This document shows, in pieces, positions 1-7,804 of a DNA stretch of 64,000 bases; the first letter of the stretch is position 1, and the number at the start of each line of letters is the position of its first letter. The notes under the pieces were generated by a model that was not told where the DNA came from, searched no databases, and saw only the letters and a program-made list of their open reading frames with translations. This DNA is from Herbaspirillum sp. WKF16 (lineage in GTDB: Bacteria > Pseudomonadota > Gammaproteobacteria > Burkholderiales > Burkholderiaceae_D): the NCBI RefSeq assembly GCF_028993615.1, contig NZ_CP118632.1, forward strand, positions 620,001-684,000. Direction: 5' to 3'. Made by a program: the position numbers and the translations under genes.

Positions 1-738
1 ATCCACCGTCAGTTCAATACCGGTAATGTAGCGGGCATCAGCCGACGCCAGGAACAGTCCGGCGCTCGCGATTTCCGCGGGATCAGCCATGTATCCCAAC
101 GGAGTGATTTGGGAGACATGCTCTTTCAGGCTATCGATCTGCGCGTCGTCGAGTTTGAGGCTGTTGTCCATCAACGGCGTGCGCGTAAACCCCGGGCTAA
201 GCGCATTGACGCGAATCTTGCGCCCCCGCAAGTCATTGGTCCAGGTGCGTGCGAAGGAACGCACCGCCGCCTTGGAGGCGTTGTAGACACTGAGCTCCGC
301 CATGCCGTTGCTTGAGCAGATAGAGGACGTAAGCACCACGGAGCCGCCATCCGAGAGCAGCGGGAGCAGCGTCTGCACGGTATAGAAGACGCCTTTGACA
401 TTGATATCGAAGGTGCGGTCGTAGTCCGCCTCGGCGGTGGCGCCGAATGGGTGTTTTTCGCAAATGCCGGCATTGGCGAAAATCGAATCGAGGCGGTCTC
501 CGCGCTTCTCTATTTCGGTTTTCAGATATTCCAGGTCGGCGAGATTTGACACGTCGGACACGATCGCCACAGCAGAATCGCCCAGCAAGGCAATCGCCTC
601 ATCGAGGTTCTTTGGGGAGCGCCCCGTGACGTAAACCCGCTTGGCGCCTTCGGCCAGCAATCCTTGGGCGATAGCCAATCCAATTCCAGTGGAGCCGCCG
701 GTGACAACGGATACGTGGTTCAAAAATTTAGGGGACAT
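1..738 (-). CDS. SDR family oxidoreductase (C-terminus cut by window edge)
   Basis: The reading frame is open from an ATG at 738 to base 1, giving 246 codons without a stop, so the last residues lie outside the window. The N-terminus shows the Rossmann glycine motif VTGGSTGIG, then NAG (in FANAGI), a catalytic Ser-Tyr-Lys set (SSICSSN, then YNASK) and the PGFTRT loop, all typical of classical short-chain dehydrogenases of about 250 residues. It lies 85 bp downstream of the DHA2 exporter on the same strand and is probably the third gene of the tetR-exporter unit. The substrate cannot be told from sequence. Confidence 0.9.
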   Translation of the reverse strand, partial: MSPKFLNHVSVVTGGSTGIGLAIAQGLLAEGAKRVYVTGRSPKNLDEAIALLGDSAVAIVSDVSNLADLEYLKTEIEKRGDRLDSIFANAGICEKHPFGATAEADYDRTFDINVKGVFYTVQTLLPLLSDGGSVVLTSSICSSNGMAELSVYNASKAAVRSFARTWTNDLRGRKIRVNALSPGFTRTPLMDNSLKLDDAQIDSLKEHVSQITPLGYMADPAEIASAGLFLASADARYITGIELTVD

Positions 739-823
739 CGGATATTCCTGTCTTGATCAAGTTGGACAACATTGGGATTGAATACCTGTGCCGGGACGCG
801 CCTGACCCGGTCCGACCCGGTAT

Positions 824-2296
824 TCATGCAGATTGGTCGGATATGGCTGCTTTGACGGCGTCTTCATGTGTACGCGACGCGCGGGCCACCAGGAGCGCAG
901 CCGCCGTCAAGCTGGCGGCGACGCATAGCATTGCCCAGCTGAAGGCATGCGCCAGGGAAGACGGAGTGTGGCCGGAGCCGGCCAGGCTGAAAAACACGCT
1001 GCCAATGATTGCCACGCCAAGCGCGGCGCTGATTTGCAAGGCGGAATTCACAATGCCGGCCACCATGCCGGAACCGCCCGTTGGGGCGCGATCGATCACC
1101 GATCGCACCAGGGTCGGCACGGCTATTCCCTGCCCGAAGCCGATCAGCGACAGCGCCACCACGACACCTGCCAATGCCGGCGCATGCGCAACGGGTGTAG
1201 TGGCCACCACCGCACTGAGGACCAGGCAGCCAACCACCTCAAGCGCCATTCCCAATACCGGCGTCCAGCGCCCAAACCAACGAGTCGCCGCTGGTGTCGT
1301 CAACGGTCCGATCAGAAAACCCAGGCCGCAAGGAACAAACATCAACCCGGTTGAAAAGGCGCTCTTCCCGATGGCCTCCTGCAGGTAAATGGAGAAGGTA
1401 AGAAAGAATGCCGAGACCACGTAGAAGAACAGCACACCGGTCAGCGCGACCACGAGGCCTGGCGCCTTGGCCAGTTGAGGACTCACCAGCGGAGTTCCGC
1501 CGCGTTGTGTGAGTGCCAGCTCGTAACGCCAGAATGCGATGGCGAATCCTGGCGACGAAACCAGCATCAGACAAGTCCACCACGGCCAGCCGGCCTCCGG
1601 CCCCTTCACCAGCGGCACCACCAGCAGGCCCAGCGAGAGTGCGCACAAAAGCACTCCCATCCGATCCAGTCGCGCAGGATTGGCGCTGCGCGTATCGGGT
1701 AACAAGGGAATCCCTCCGAGGAATACGATTGCCACGACCGGCAAGTTGATCAGAAAGATGACGCGCCATTGGAGGCCGCCAATATTGGCAGCGATCAGCA
1801 GTCCGCCGAGCGCCTGGGCGGCAATGGCTGCCAGTCCGATGGTCGCGCCATACATGCTCAACGCCCGGGCCCGCTCGCGCTCGGGGAAAAGCGCTTGAAT
1901 CGATGCCAATCCTTGCGGCGCCATGATCGCCGCGCTCAAGCCTTGCAAGAGCCGTCCGGCGATCAATATCGCAGGTGAAGTCGCAAAACCGCATAGCGTT
2001 GACGACAGGCCAAAGCCCATCAAGCCTGCGAGAAACACCCTCTTTCGTCCGTACAGGTCTCCCAGCCGTCCGCCGGTAATCAAGAACACCGCATAGACGG
2101 CCGCGTAACCGGATATCACCAATTGCACCTCAGCGGGATCCGCGCCCAACCCGGCGCGAATCGACGGGAGCGCGACATTGACAATGAAAAAATCGAGCGG
2201 CGGCAGGAATGCGCCGACCAGCAAGACGGCAAACGCCAACCATCGACGTGGATGAGGGGCAGGCTCTGCGAGCGAAGAGGTAACGGGAGGATTCAT
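824..2296 (-). CDS. MFS transporter, DHA2 (14-TM drug:H+ antiporter) family
   Basis: A 490-residue membrane protein with about 14 hydrophobic segments. The first helix is FLPPLDFFIVNVALPSI, followed by the motif GGRLGDLYGRKR between TM2 and TM3 and the LLQGLSAA segment, as in EmrB/QacA-type exporters. Length suits the DHA2 subfamily. It starts 41 bp after the end of tetR on the same strand, and the gap holds a palindrome matching the tetR operator, so it is probably repressed by that TetR. Expected role is proton-driven export of a toxic compound across the inner membrane; the substrate is unknown. Confidence 0.9.
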   Translation of the reverse strand: MNPPVTSSLAEPAPHPRRWLAFAVLLVGAFLPPLDFFIVNVALPSIRAGLGADPAEVQLVISGYAAVYAVFLITGGRLGDLYGRKRVFLAGLMGFGLSSTLCGFATSPAILIAGRLLQGLSAAIMAPQGLASIQALFPERERARALSMYGATIGLAAIAAQALGGLLIAANIGGLQWRVIFLINLPVVAIVFLGGIPLLPDTRSANPARLDRMGVLLCALSLGLLVVPLVKGPEAGWPWWTCLMLVSSPGFAIAFWRYELALTQRGGTPLVSPQLAKAPGLVVALTGVLFFYVVSAFFLTFSIYLQEAIGKSAFSTGLMFVPCGLGFLIGPLTTPAATRWFGRWTPVLGMALEVVGCLVLSAVVATTPVAHAPALAGVVVALSLIGFGQGIAVPTLVRSVIDRAPTGGSGMVAGIVNSALQISAALGVAIIGSVFFSLAGSGHTPSSLAHAFSWAMLCVAASLTAAALLVARASRTHEDAVKAAISDQSA

Positions 2297-2299
2297 TTA

Positions 2300-2323
2300 A
2301 ATAAGAACCGAAAGGTTCCAAAT
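2300..2323 (-). promoter_or_regulatory. Probable TetR operator in front of the DHA2 exporter
   Basis: GAACC-GAAA-GGTTC forms an inverted repeat. On the minus strand the half-site ATTTGGAACC is identical over 10 bases to one half of the larger palindrome upstream of tetR (2949-2978), with the same 4-base centre spacing. It lies 4 bp upstream of the exporter ATG, in the 41-bp gap behind tetR. Confidence 0.7.
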
Positions 2324-2337
2324 TAGGCAAAAAAAAT

Positions 2338-2946
2338 TCAGTCGAGCAGCCGCATCGCCGAGTCGACAAGCGCATTGATTTGTTTGTCTACAGCGCCAAC
2401 CTTTCCAAGTGTCCGCATGCCGTGGGTCAGGCAAACAATCAGCGTTGCCAATGCCTGGGCATCGTGGTGCGGAGCAATTTCCCCGCTCGCCTGCCCACGT
2501 ACGATTGCTTCCGCATACGCATGGCGGATGCGGTCGATCATGGCGTTGACACGTTCAGCGATGGCGTCGTCGTGCGGGACCATTTCAGTCGCCGTCGCCA
2601 CCAGCATGCAGCCGCGACGGCCCTCTTTCTTGCAAGACAATTCCGCCAGGCGTGTCACCGTTTCCCGTATTGCGGCCTTCGCCGATCCGGGTTTTTGGAG
2701 GGTGCAGAGCAAGCGTACGAGCGATTGGGAAATGTAGCGGTCGAGGGCGAAAAGAAACAGACCATGCTTATCGCCGAAAGCCTTGTAGAGACTGCCGCGC
2801 GACAAACCGGTGCCATCAATCAGGTCGACAAGCGATGTGCCGTGATAGCCACGCGTCCAGAAGACCTGCATCGCAGATTCGACGGCGGCGTCAATCTCAA
2901 ATTCGCGCGGACGTCCTGGTCCGGATGGGGTATCGGATAAGCTCAT
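2338..2946 (-). CDS. TetR/AcrR family transcriptional regulator
   Basis: A 202-residue protein with an N-terminal TetR helix-turn-helix at about residues 15-60 (FWTRGYHGTSLVDLIDGTG, then LSRGSLYKAFGDK) and an all-helical ligand-binding C-terminal domain beginning near residue 85. The RGCML segment near residue 110 is common in the AcrR/TetR_C subgroup that controls efflux pumps and dehydrogenases. A 30-bp palindrome starts 2 bp before its ATG, so it very likely represses itself. The exporter and SDR genes follow on the same strand. Confidence 0.9.
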   Translation of the reverse strand: MSLSDTPSGPGRPREFEIDAAVESAMQVFWTRGYHGTSLVDLIDGTGLSRGSLYKAFGDKHGLFLFALDRYISQSLVRLLCTLQKPGSAKAAIRETVTRLAELSCKKEGRRGCMLVATATEMVPHDDAIAERVNAMIDRIRHAYAEAIVRGQASGEIAPHHDAQALATLIVCLTHGMRTLGKVGAVDKQINALVDSAMRLLD

Positions 2947-2948
2947 GG

Positions 2949-2978
2949 ATTATTTGGAACCAATTGATTCCAAATAAT
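2949..2978. promoter_or_regulatory. TetR operator palindrome upstream of tetR
   Basis: Perfect 11-bp arms ATTATTTGGAA and TTCCAAATAAT flank an 8-bp centre. It abuts the tetR start codon and would block its ribosome site and promoter. The half-site ATTTGGAACC recurs before the exporter. Confidence 0.8.
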
Positions 2979-3307
2979 ACCTGCTGGATTTTCTTCATGC
3001 AAGGAAAAATGTAAATTTTGGTGCTACGGATTTTCTCGGATGTGCTCCTGGCAATTGCTTCATGCATGGCATCGGCCACGGTTTCAGTTGCTGGTCCACC
3101 ACATTGTCTTTTCGTATTGTCAGCCCCAGCGTGCATGCCGTCGCTGGCATCGCGGGCAGAATGGCGGTTTTGCATGCGCCTCCAGGCATGTCGGGGCCGA
3201 CGTTCATCCTCCGGCCTCTTTTCTGTCAGCCGATGCGATGCCGGCTGTTACGGGATGAAATACCAAATTTCATCCCTCGGTGCAGTTCTGATGGCAAAGT
3301 CGAGCGA
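2979..3307. other. Intergenic region, no gene recognised
   Basis: About 330 bp between the tetR promoter and the end of the OYE gene. Short open frames on both strands have no recognisable product. The only structured element seen is the perfect palindrome at 3252-3276. Confidence 0.5.
3252..3276 (-). terminator. Perfect inverted repeat downstream of the OYE gene (possible terminator)
   Basis: GGGATGAAAT and ATTTCATCCC are perfect 10-bp arms with a 5-bp loop, 31 bp past the OYE stop codon. No T-run follows on the minus strand, so a classic Rho-independent terminator is not certain. Confidence 0.4.
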
Positions 3308-4399
3308 TCAGGCAGCCGCCTTGCCGCTCGTCAGCGTGGGATAGTCGGTATAGCCCTCGGCCTGCTGGCTGTAGTAGGTCGCCATGTCGTCCCGGTTCAG
3401 CGGAGTGCCGAGACGCAGTCGTTCGACCAGGTCGGGATTGGCCAGGAAAGGACGTCCGAAGCTGACGGCATCGGCCAGGCCGCTGTCCAGGTCGCGCCGG
3501 GCGCGCGCCAGGTCGTAGTCGCTGTTGAGCACCAGTGGGCCACGGAAATGCGTGCGCAGCACTGGCGACAGTCGCGGCACGTCGGTGGCGCCGAAGGTGC
3601 CGTTCGGACCCGGCTCGCGCAGCTCCAGGAAGGCGATGCCGATAGCGTCCAGCGCTTGCGCGGTTGCAATGAACAGCGGTTCGGGATTGCTGTCGTCCAC
3701 GCCGTAGCTTTCGCCGTTGGGCGACAGGCGCACTGCGGTGCGATCGGCGCCGATGGCGTCGGCGACCGCCTGCGTGACCTGGATGAGCAGGCGCACACGA
3801 TTTTCGACGCTGCCGCCGTAGCGGTCATTGCGCGCGTTGCTGCTGTCGCGCAGGAACTGATCCAGTAGCTGGCCGTTGGCGGCGTGGATCTGGACGCCGT
3901 CGAAGCCGGCGGCCATCGCGTTTCGGGCTGCGCGCACGTAGTCGTCGACCAGGCCGGGGATTTCCTCCAGCGTCATCGGGCGCGCAATCTCGAAGGGACT
4001 CTTGCCATTGTAGGTGTGGGCCTCGCCCGTCATGGCGGTGGCGCTGGAGGATACCGGCTGCACTCCCGTCACGGCCGAATGCGCCATGCGGCCCATGTGC
4101 CACAGTTGGGCCACGATCAGTCCGCCTTGCTTGTGCACCGCTTGCGTGACGGGCTTCCACGCTTGCACCTGTTCGTCGGACCAGATGCCCGGCGCGTAAG
4201 GCCAGCCGATACCCTGGCGCGAGATACCGGTGGCTTCGCCGATGATCAGGCCAGCCGAGGCGCGTTGTGCGTAGTAGTCGGCCATGATGGCGGTGGGCAC
4301 GTGTTCGCGCGTGGCGCGGGCGCGGGTCAGGGGCGCCATGACGGCGCGGTTGGATGCACGCAGGGTGCCGAATTTGACGGGGTCGAACAGCGTGGGCAT
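3308..4399 (-). CDS. Alkene reductase, Old Yellow Enzyme family (NemA-like)
   Basis: A 363-residue FMN-binding TIM barrel. It opens with LFDPVKFGTLRASNRAVMAPLTRARA. The active-site IHAANGQLLDQFL holds the His-Ala-Ala-Asn pair that binds the substrate carbonyl, and RNDRYGGSVENR follows. This is the NemA/OYE pattern for NADPH-dependent reduction of activated C=C bonds and nitro esters. The ATG is preceded by AAGGAG at good spacing. A LysR gene lies just upstream on the same strand and may regulate it. Confidence 0.93.
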   Translation of the reverse strand: MPTLFDPVKFGTLRASNRAVMAPLTRARATREHVPTAIMADYYAQRASAGLIIGEATGISRQGIGWPYAPGIWSDEQVQAWKPVTQAVHKQGGLIVAQLWHMGRMAHSAVTGVQPVSSSATAMTGEAHTYNGKSPFEIARPMTLEEIPGLVDDYVRAARNAMAAGFDGVQIHAANGQLLDQFLRDSSNARNDRYGGSVENRVRLLIQVTQAVADAIGADRTAVRLSPNGESYGVDDSNPEPLFIATAQALDAIGIAFLELREPGPNGTFGATDVPRLSPVLRTHFRGPLVLNSDYDLARARRDLDSGLADAVSFGRPFLANPDLVERLRLGTPLNRDDMATYYSQQAEGYTDYPTLTSGKAAA

Positions 4400-4490
4400 G
4401 CAAGCTCCTTGGTTGCGTTGATGAATTCACGACGGAGTGCAGTATGAATTCGCGCAAGGCGCATATACAGGCCCAGATCTGGCTAATTCT

Positions 4491-4510
4491 ATTGCTCGTG
4501 ATGGAGCAAT
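4491..4510 (-). terminator. Stem-loop after LysR gene
   Basis: ATTGCTC and GAGCAAT form perfect 7-bp arms with a 6-bp loop, directly behind the LysR stop at 4513 and upstream of the OYE gene. It could be a weak terminator or an operator; no strong T-run is seen. Confidence 0.35.
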
Positions 4511-4512
4511 CC

Positions 4513-5436
4513 CTATGCCGGATTTGACGGCTTACCCATGCAAGGATGGCTGAGGAAGAGGTCGGCGATCCAGTCGACGAACACGCGCACCTTGGCCGAC
4601 AGGTGGCGGTTGTGCGGATAGACGGCGTGAACCGGCATCGGGTCGTTGGCCCAGTCGTCCAGTACCGACACCAGGCGTCCGGCCCTGATCATCGGCTCCA
4701 GCATGAAATTGGCCATCTGCACGATGCCCAGTCCCGCCAGCCCCGCTGCGGTGTAGGCATAGCTGTCGTTGAGCGCGATGTGACCTTCCATCGGGACCTG
4801 GATGCGCTCGCCGTCGCGCGTGAAGTCCCAGTCGAAGATCTTGCCGGTGCGTGCGGAGAAATAATTCACGCAGCGGTGATGCTTCAGGTCGCAGGGATGG
4901 GCCGGCCTGCCATGGCGAGCCAAATAGGCCGGCGAGGCGCAGGTGATGTAATGCATGGTGCCGACACGGCGCGCGATCAGGTTGGAGTCTTCCAGTTCGC
5001 CGCCGCGTACGGCGCAGTCCACGCCTTCCTCCAGCAGGTCCACCGGACGGTCGCTGCAGCCCAGCTCCAGCTGGATGCTCGGATACTTCGCGAAGAACTC
5101 CGGCAGCGCCGGGATGATGACTTCGCTGGCCAGGCCGGTGGGGGCGTCCACGCGCAGCCGCCCGGAAGGATTCATGTGGGTGCAGGACAGCGATTCCTCG
5201 GTGTCGCGCACGTCGGACAGGATGCGCACGCAGCGCTCGTAGTAGGCGGCGCCGTCTGGCGTGACGCTGACATGGCGCGTGGTCCGGTGCAGCAGCTTGA
5301 CGGCCAGCGCCGTCTCCAGCGATTGCACCAGTGTGGAGACGGTTGCCTTCGGAAATTTCATGTTTTCGGCTGCGCGGGTAAATCCGCCGGCGTCGACGAC
5401 CTGGACAAATACCTCCATCGCCAAGAGCTTGTTCAT
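4513..5436 (-). CDS. LysR family transcriptional regulator
   Basis: A 307-residue LysR protein. The winged helix-turn-helix covers about residues 1-60 (VVDAGGFTRAAENM, then LHRTTRHVSVT), followed by a substrate-binding domain with the GRLRVDAP linker. It belongs to the large PcaQ/DmlR-like subgroup recognised by RTTRHVSVTPDG. It is encoded 45 bp after a second, paralogous LysR gene and upstream of the OYE gene, all on one strand, so the OYE gene is a plausible target. Confidence 0.9.
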   Translation of the reverse strand: MNKLLAMEVFVQVVDAGGFTRAAENMKFPKATVSTLVQSLETALAVKLLHRTTRHVSVTPDGAAYYERCVRILSDVRDTEESLSCTHMNPSGRLRVDAPTGLASEVIIPALPEFFAKYPSIQLELGCSDRPVDLLEEGVDCAVRGGELEDSNLIARRVGTMHYITCASPAYLARHGRPAHPCDLKHHRCVNYFSARTGKIFDWDFTRDGERIQVPMEGHIALNDSYAYTAAGLAGLGIVQMANFMLEPMIRAGRLVSVLDDWANDPMPVHAVYPHNRHLSAKVRVFVDWIADLFLSHPCMGKPSNPA

Positions 5437-5480
5437 CTGTTTATTCCGGTGGTTGGTTCAGGAGCGCCGGTCGCGCGGGA

Positions 5481-6422
5481 TCAGGACGCCGGCGGCGCGG
5501 CGTCGGTGTCGATGCGCCAGCCTGTCTCGGCCTCGCGCAGGACCTCACCGACCCAATCGGCGAACGCTCGCACCGTGGGAGAAAGGTGACGGTTCTTCGG
5601 ATACAGCACCGACAGCGGCACGGCCGGCGACGAGTAGGCGGTCAGAACTCGGCGCAGGCGGCCGTTGGTCAGGTGCTGGCGCACCATGTAACTGCCGGCG
5701 CGAATCAGCCCCAGTCCCTCCAGCCCGCAGGCGACGTAGCCGTCGGTGTCGTTGACGATCAGACGCTCGCGCATGCGCACGAAACGTTCTTCCCCGTCGA
5801 CCACGAAGTGCCACTCCAGCGGACGGGCTGTGCGTGTCGACAGGTAACCGACCGCGTGGTGCCGGGACAGGTCTTCCAGCGTACGCGGCGCGCCGTGCCG
5901 CTCCAGGTAGTCGGGCGAGGCGCAGGTCACCCATTCGAAGGAGCCGATGCGACGCGCCACCAGCGTCGGCGAATCCTCGGGCGTGCCCGCGCGGATCACG
6001 CAATCGATGCCTTCCTGCACCAGTTCGACGGTGCGGTCATTCATCGTCAGCGTCAGCTCAACGTCCGGGAAGCGGCAATGGAAATCCTTGATGGCCGGTA
6101 TCACCACCAGCCGCGCCAGCGACAGCGTCATATCCACGCGCAGGCGACCTCGCGGCTGGCCGGCGCTGCCCGGAAATCCCGATTCCACCGCCTCGATGTC
6201 GGCCAGCAGTCGGCGGCAATGATCGTAGTAATGCGTACCCTCGGGCGTCAGGCTGATGTGGCGCGTGGTCCGCTGCAGCAGGCGCACGCCGAGGAACGCC
6301 TCCAGCTCCTTCACCGCCCGCGTGACGCGTGAGGAGGGCAGGGAAAGGCTTTCGGCGGCACGCGTGAAACTGTGCATCTCGACCACGCGAGCAAAAATCT
6401 GCATTGACTGGAGGCGGTCCAC
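5481..6422 (-). CDS. LysR family transcriptional regulator, divergent from the RND operon
   Basis: The GTG at 6420-6422 is chosen because AGGAG sits 8 bp upstream; a longer in-frame extension to 6482 lacks such a site. The product is 313 residues: HTH at about 1-60 (MQIFARVVEMHSFTRAAESL, then LQRTTRHISLTPEG) and a LysR substrate domain. It is clearly paralogous to the next LysR gene (shared RTTRH, EGVDC/EGIDC and NRHLS segments). It is divergent from the RND efflux genes across about 210 bp holding two inverted repeats, so it probably controls that operon. Confidence 0.9.
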   Translation of the reverse strand: MDRLQSMQIFARVVEMHSFTRAAESLSLPSSRVTRAVKELEAFLGVRLLQRTTRHISLTPEGTHYYDHCRRLLADIEAVESGFPGSAGQPRGRLRVDMTLSLARLVVIPAIKDFHCRFPDVELTLTMNDRTVELVQEGIDCVIRAGTPEDSPTLVARRIGSFEWVTCASPDYLERHGAPRTLEDLSRHHAVGYLSTRTARPLEWHFVVDGEERFVRMRERLIVNDTDGYVACGLEGLGLIRAGSYMVRQHLTNGRLRRVLTAYSSPAVPLSVLYPKNRHLSPTVRAFADWVGEVLREAETGWRIDTDAAPPAS

Positions 6423-6447
6423 TCTGCTTCTCCTGTGAAGAAAATTA

Positions 6448-6464
6448 ATTGCACCTGCTGCAAT
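6448..6464. promoter_or_regulatory. Inverted repeat in LysR/RND intergenic region
   Basis: ATTGCA-CCTGC-TGCAAT, 26 bp upstream of the LysR start codon. Size and position suit autoregulatory binding by the LysR protein. Confidence 0.4.
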
Positions 6465-6531
6465 AAATCGGGCTTTCATCAACGATAGAGGGCCAGTTTT
6501 TTGGCGATTTTATCAAAGGGGCCTGGCCTGA

Positions 6532-6552
6532 TTATTCTAAATGAGGCAATAA
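6532..6552. promoter_or_regulatory. LysR-type T-N11-A box upstream of RND operon
   Basis: TTATT-N11-AATAA, a dyad of the classical LysR spacing, lies 80 bp upstream of the adaptor gene in the divergent promoter region. Confidence 0.45.
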
Positions 6553-6631
6553 ACTTAGCCAAATCCGAGTCTAGATGTTGAGGTTCGGCTGGGCCAGACT
6601 GCGAGCTCTTTCAACTTGATCGACTCGTCGT

Positions 6632-7804
6632 ATGAACTCCCTAACAAAGTATCGCCTGGCAGCGGCAACAGCTGCCCTCGCGGTGGCTGGCGCCGGTGGC
6701 GTGCTTTGGCAGCATGGCTCCGAAGCGCACGCCGAGGCGGCCGCCGCGCTCCCCTTGGTCAAGTACCGGCCGGCCGTGCTGCGCGCAGTATTCGATTCGC
6801 AAGACTTCACCGGCCGCCTGGAAGCGGTGGATCTGGTCGAGGTGCGTCCTCGTGTGCCCGGCACCTTGCTGGCGGCGCATATCAAGGATGGCCAGCACGT
6901 GCGCAAAGGGGAGCTACTGTTCACGATCGACCCGGCGCCGTTCGAGACTCTGGTGCGTCAGGCGCAGGCTACGCTGGCCGGTGTCGAGGAACGCAAGCGC
7001 CTGGCCGACATGGAGCAGGCGCGTGCGCGCCGGCTGCTGGAGTCGAACGCCATTGCGCGCAGGGAGTTCGATGCGTTGGACAATGCGGCACGCGAAGCGG
7101 CGGCCTCGCTCAAGGGAGCGCAGGCCGCATTGGCGCATGCGCAGCTGCAATTGGGGTACACCCAGGTCCGGGCGCCGATCGCGGGACGCGTGTCGCGCGC
7201 GGAAATCACCACCGGCAACGTGGTCGGCGCCGGCGGCGAAGCAGCGCCGCTGACCAGGATTGTCTCCGACGGCAAGCTCTATGCCTCCTTCAACGTCGAC
7301 GAGCAAAGCTACCTGCGCCTGATCGCCCCATCGCTGCGCGACGGAAAGCAGCCGACGGTCAAGGTCGGCCTGGCCAACGACAGCGCATTCCCCTATACAG
7401 CGTCCATCGAAGCGGTCGATAACCAGATAGATACGCGCTCCGGTACCGTGCGTGTACGCGCGCGCCTGGACAAGGTGAGCCCCGAGATGCTGCCCGGCCT
7501 GCAGGCGCGCGTGCGACTGCAGGGATCGACGGCGTACGACGCCGTGATGGTGGATGACATCGTGGTCGGCACTGACCAAGACCGAAAGTATGTGCTGATC
7601 GTAAACGCCGACAACAAGGTCGAGCGCCGCTTCGTCGTGCTGGGCAGCCTGCAGGGCAAGGAACGCGTGCTGAGCAGCGGTGTTGATGCCGACGCGCGGG
7701 TGATCGTCGATGGCGCCTTCCGCGCGCCGCCCGGCACCGCGGTGTCGGCGGTTGCCGCCGAAGTACCCGAAGCCGCCGGCGCACTGCGCGGAGGCCGTTC
7801 ATGA
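6632..7804 (+). CDS. RND efflux periplasmic adaptor subunit (membrane fusion protein)
   Basis: A 390-residue adaptor with an N-terminal membrane segment (about residues 8-24). The first lipoyl half follows (VDLVEVRPRVPGTLLAAHIKDGQHVRKG), then a helical hairpin at about 95-160 and the second half with YTQVRAPIAGRVSRAEITTGNVV. C-terminal beta-barrel domains follow. It links the RND pump with the outer-membrane channel across the periplasm. The stop codon overlaps the pump start by four bases (ATGA), so the two are translationally coupled. No strong ribosome site was seen before the ATG. Confidence 0.93.
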   Translation: MNSLTKYRLAAATAALAVAGAGGVLWQHGSEAHAEAAAALPLVKYRPAVLRAVFDSQDFTGRLEAVDLVEVRPRVPGTLLAAHIKDGQHVRKGELLFTIDPAPFETLVRQAQATLAGVEERKRLADMEQARARRLLESNAIARREFDALDNAAREAAASLKGAQAALAHAQLQLGYTQVRAPIAGRVSRAEITTGNVVGAGGEAAPLTRIVSDGKLYASFNVDEQSYLRLIAPSLRDGKQPTVKVGLANDSAFPYTASIEAVDNQIDTRSGTVRVRARLDKVSPEMLPGLQARVRLQGSTAYDAVMVDDIVVGTDQDRKYVLIVNADNKVERRFVVLGSLQGKERVLSSGVDADARVIVDGAFRAPPGTAVSAVAAEVPEAAGALRGGRS

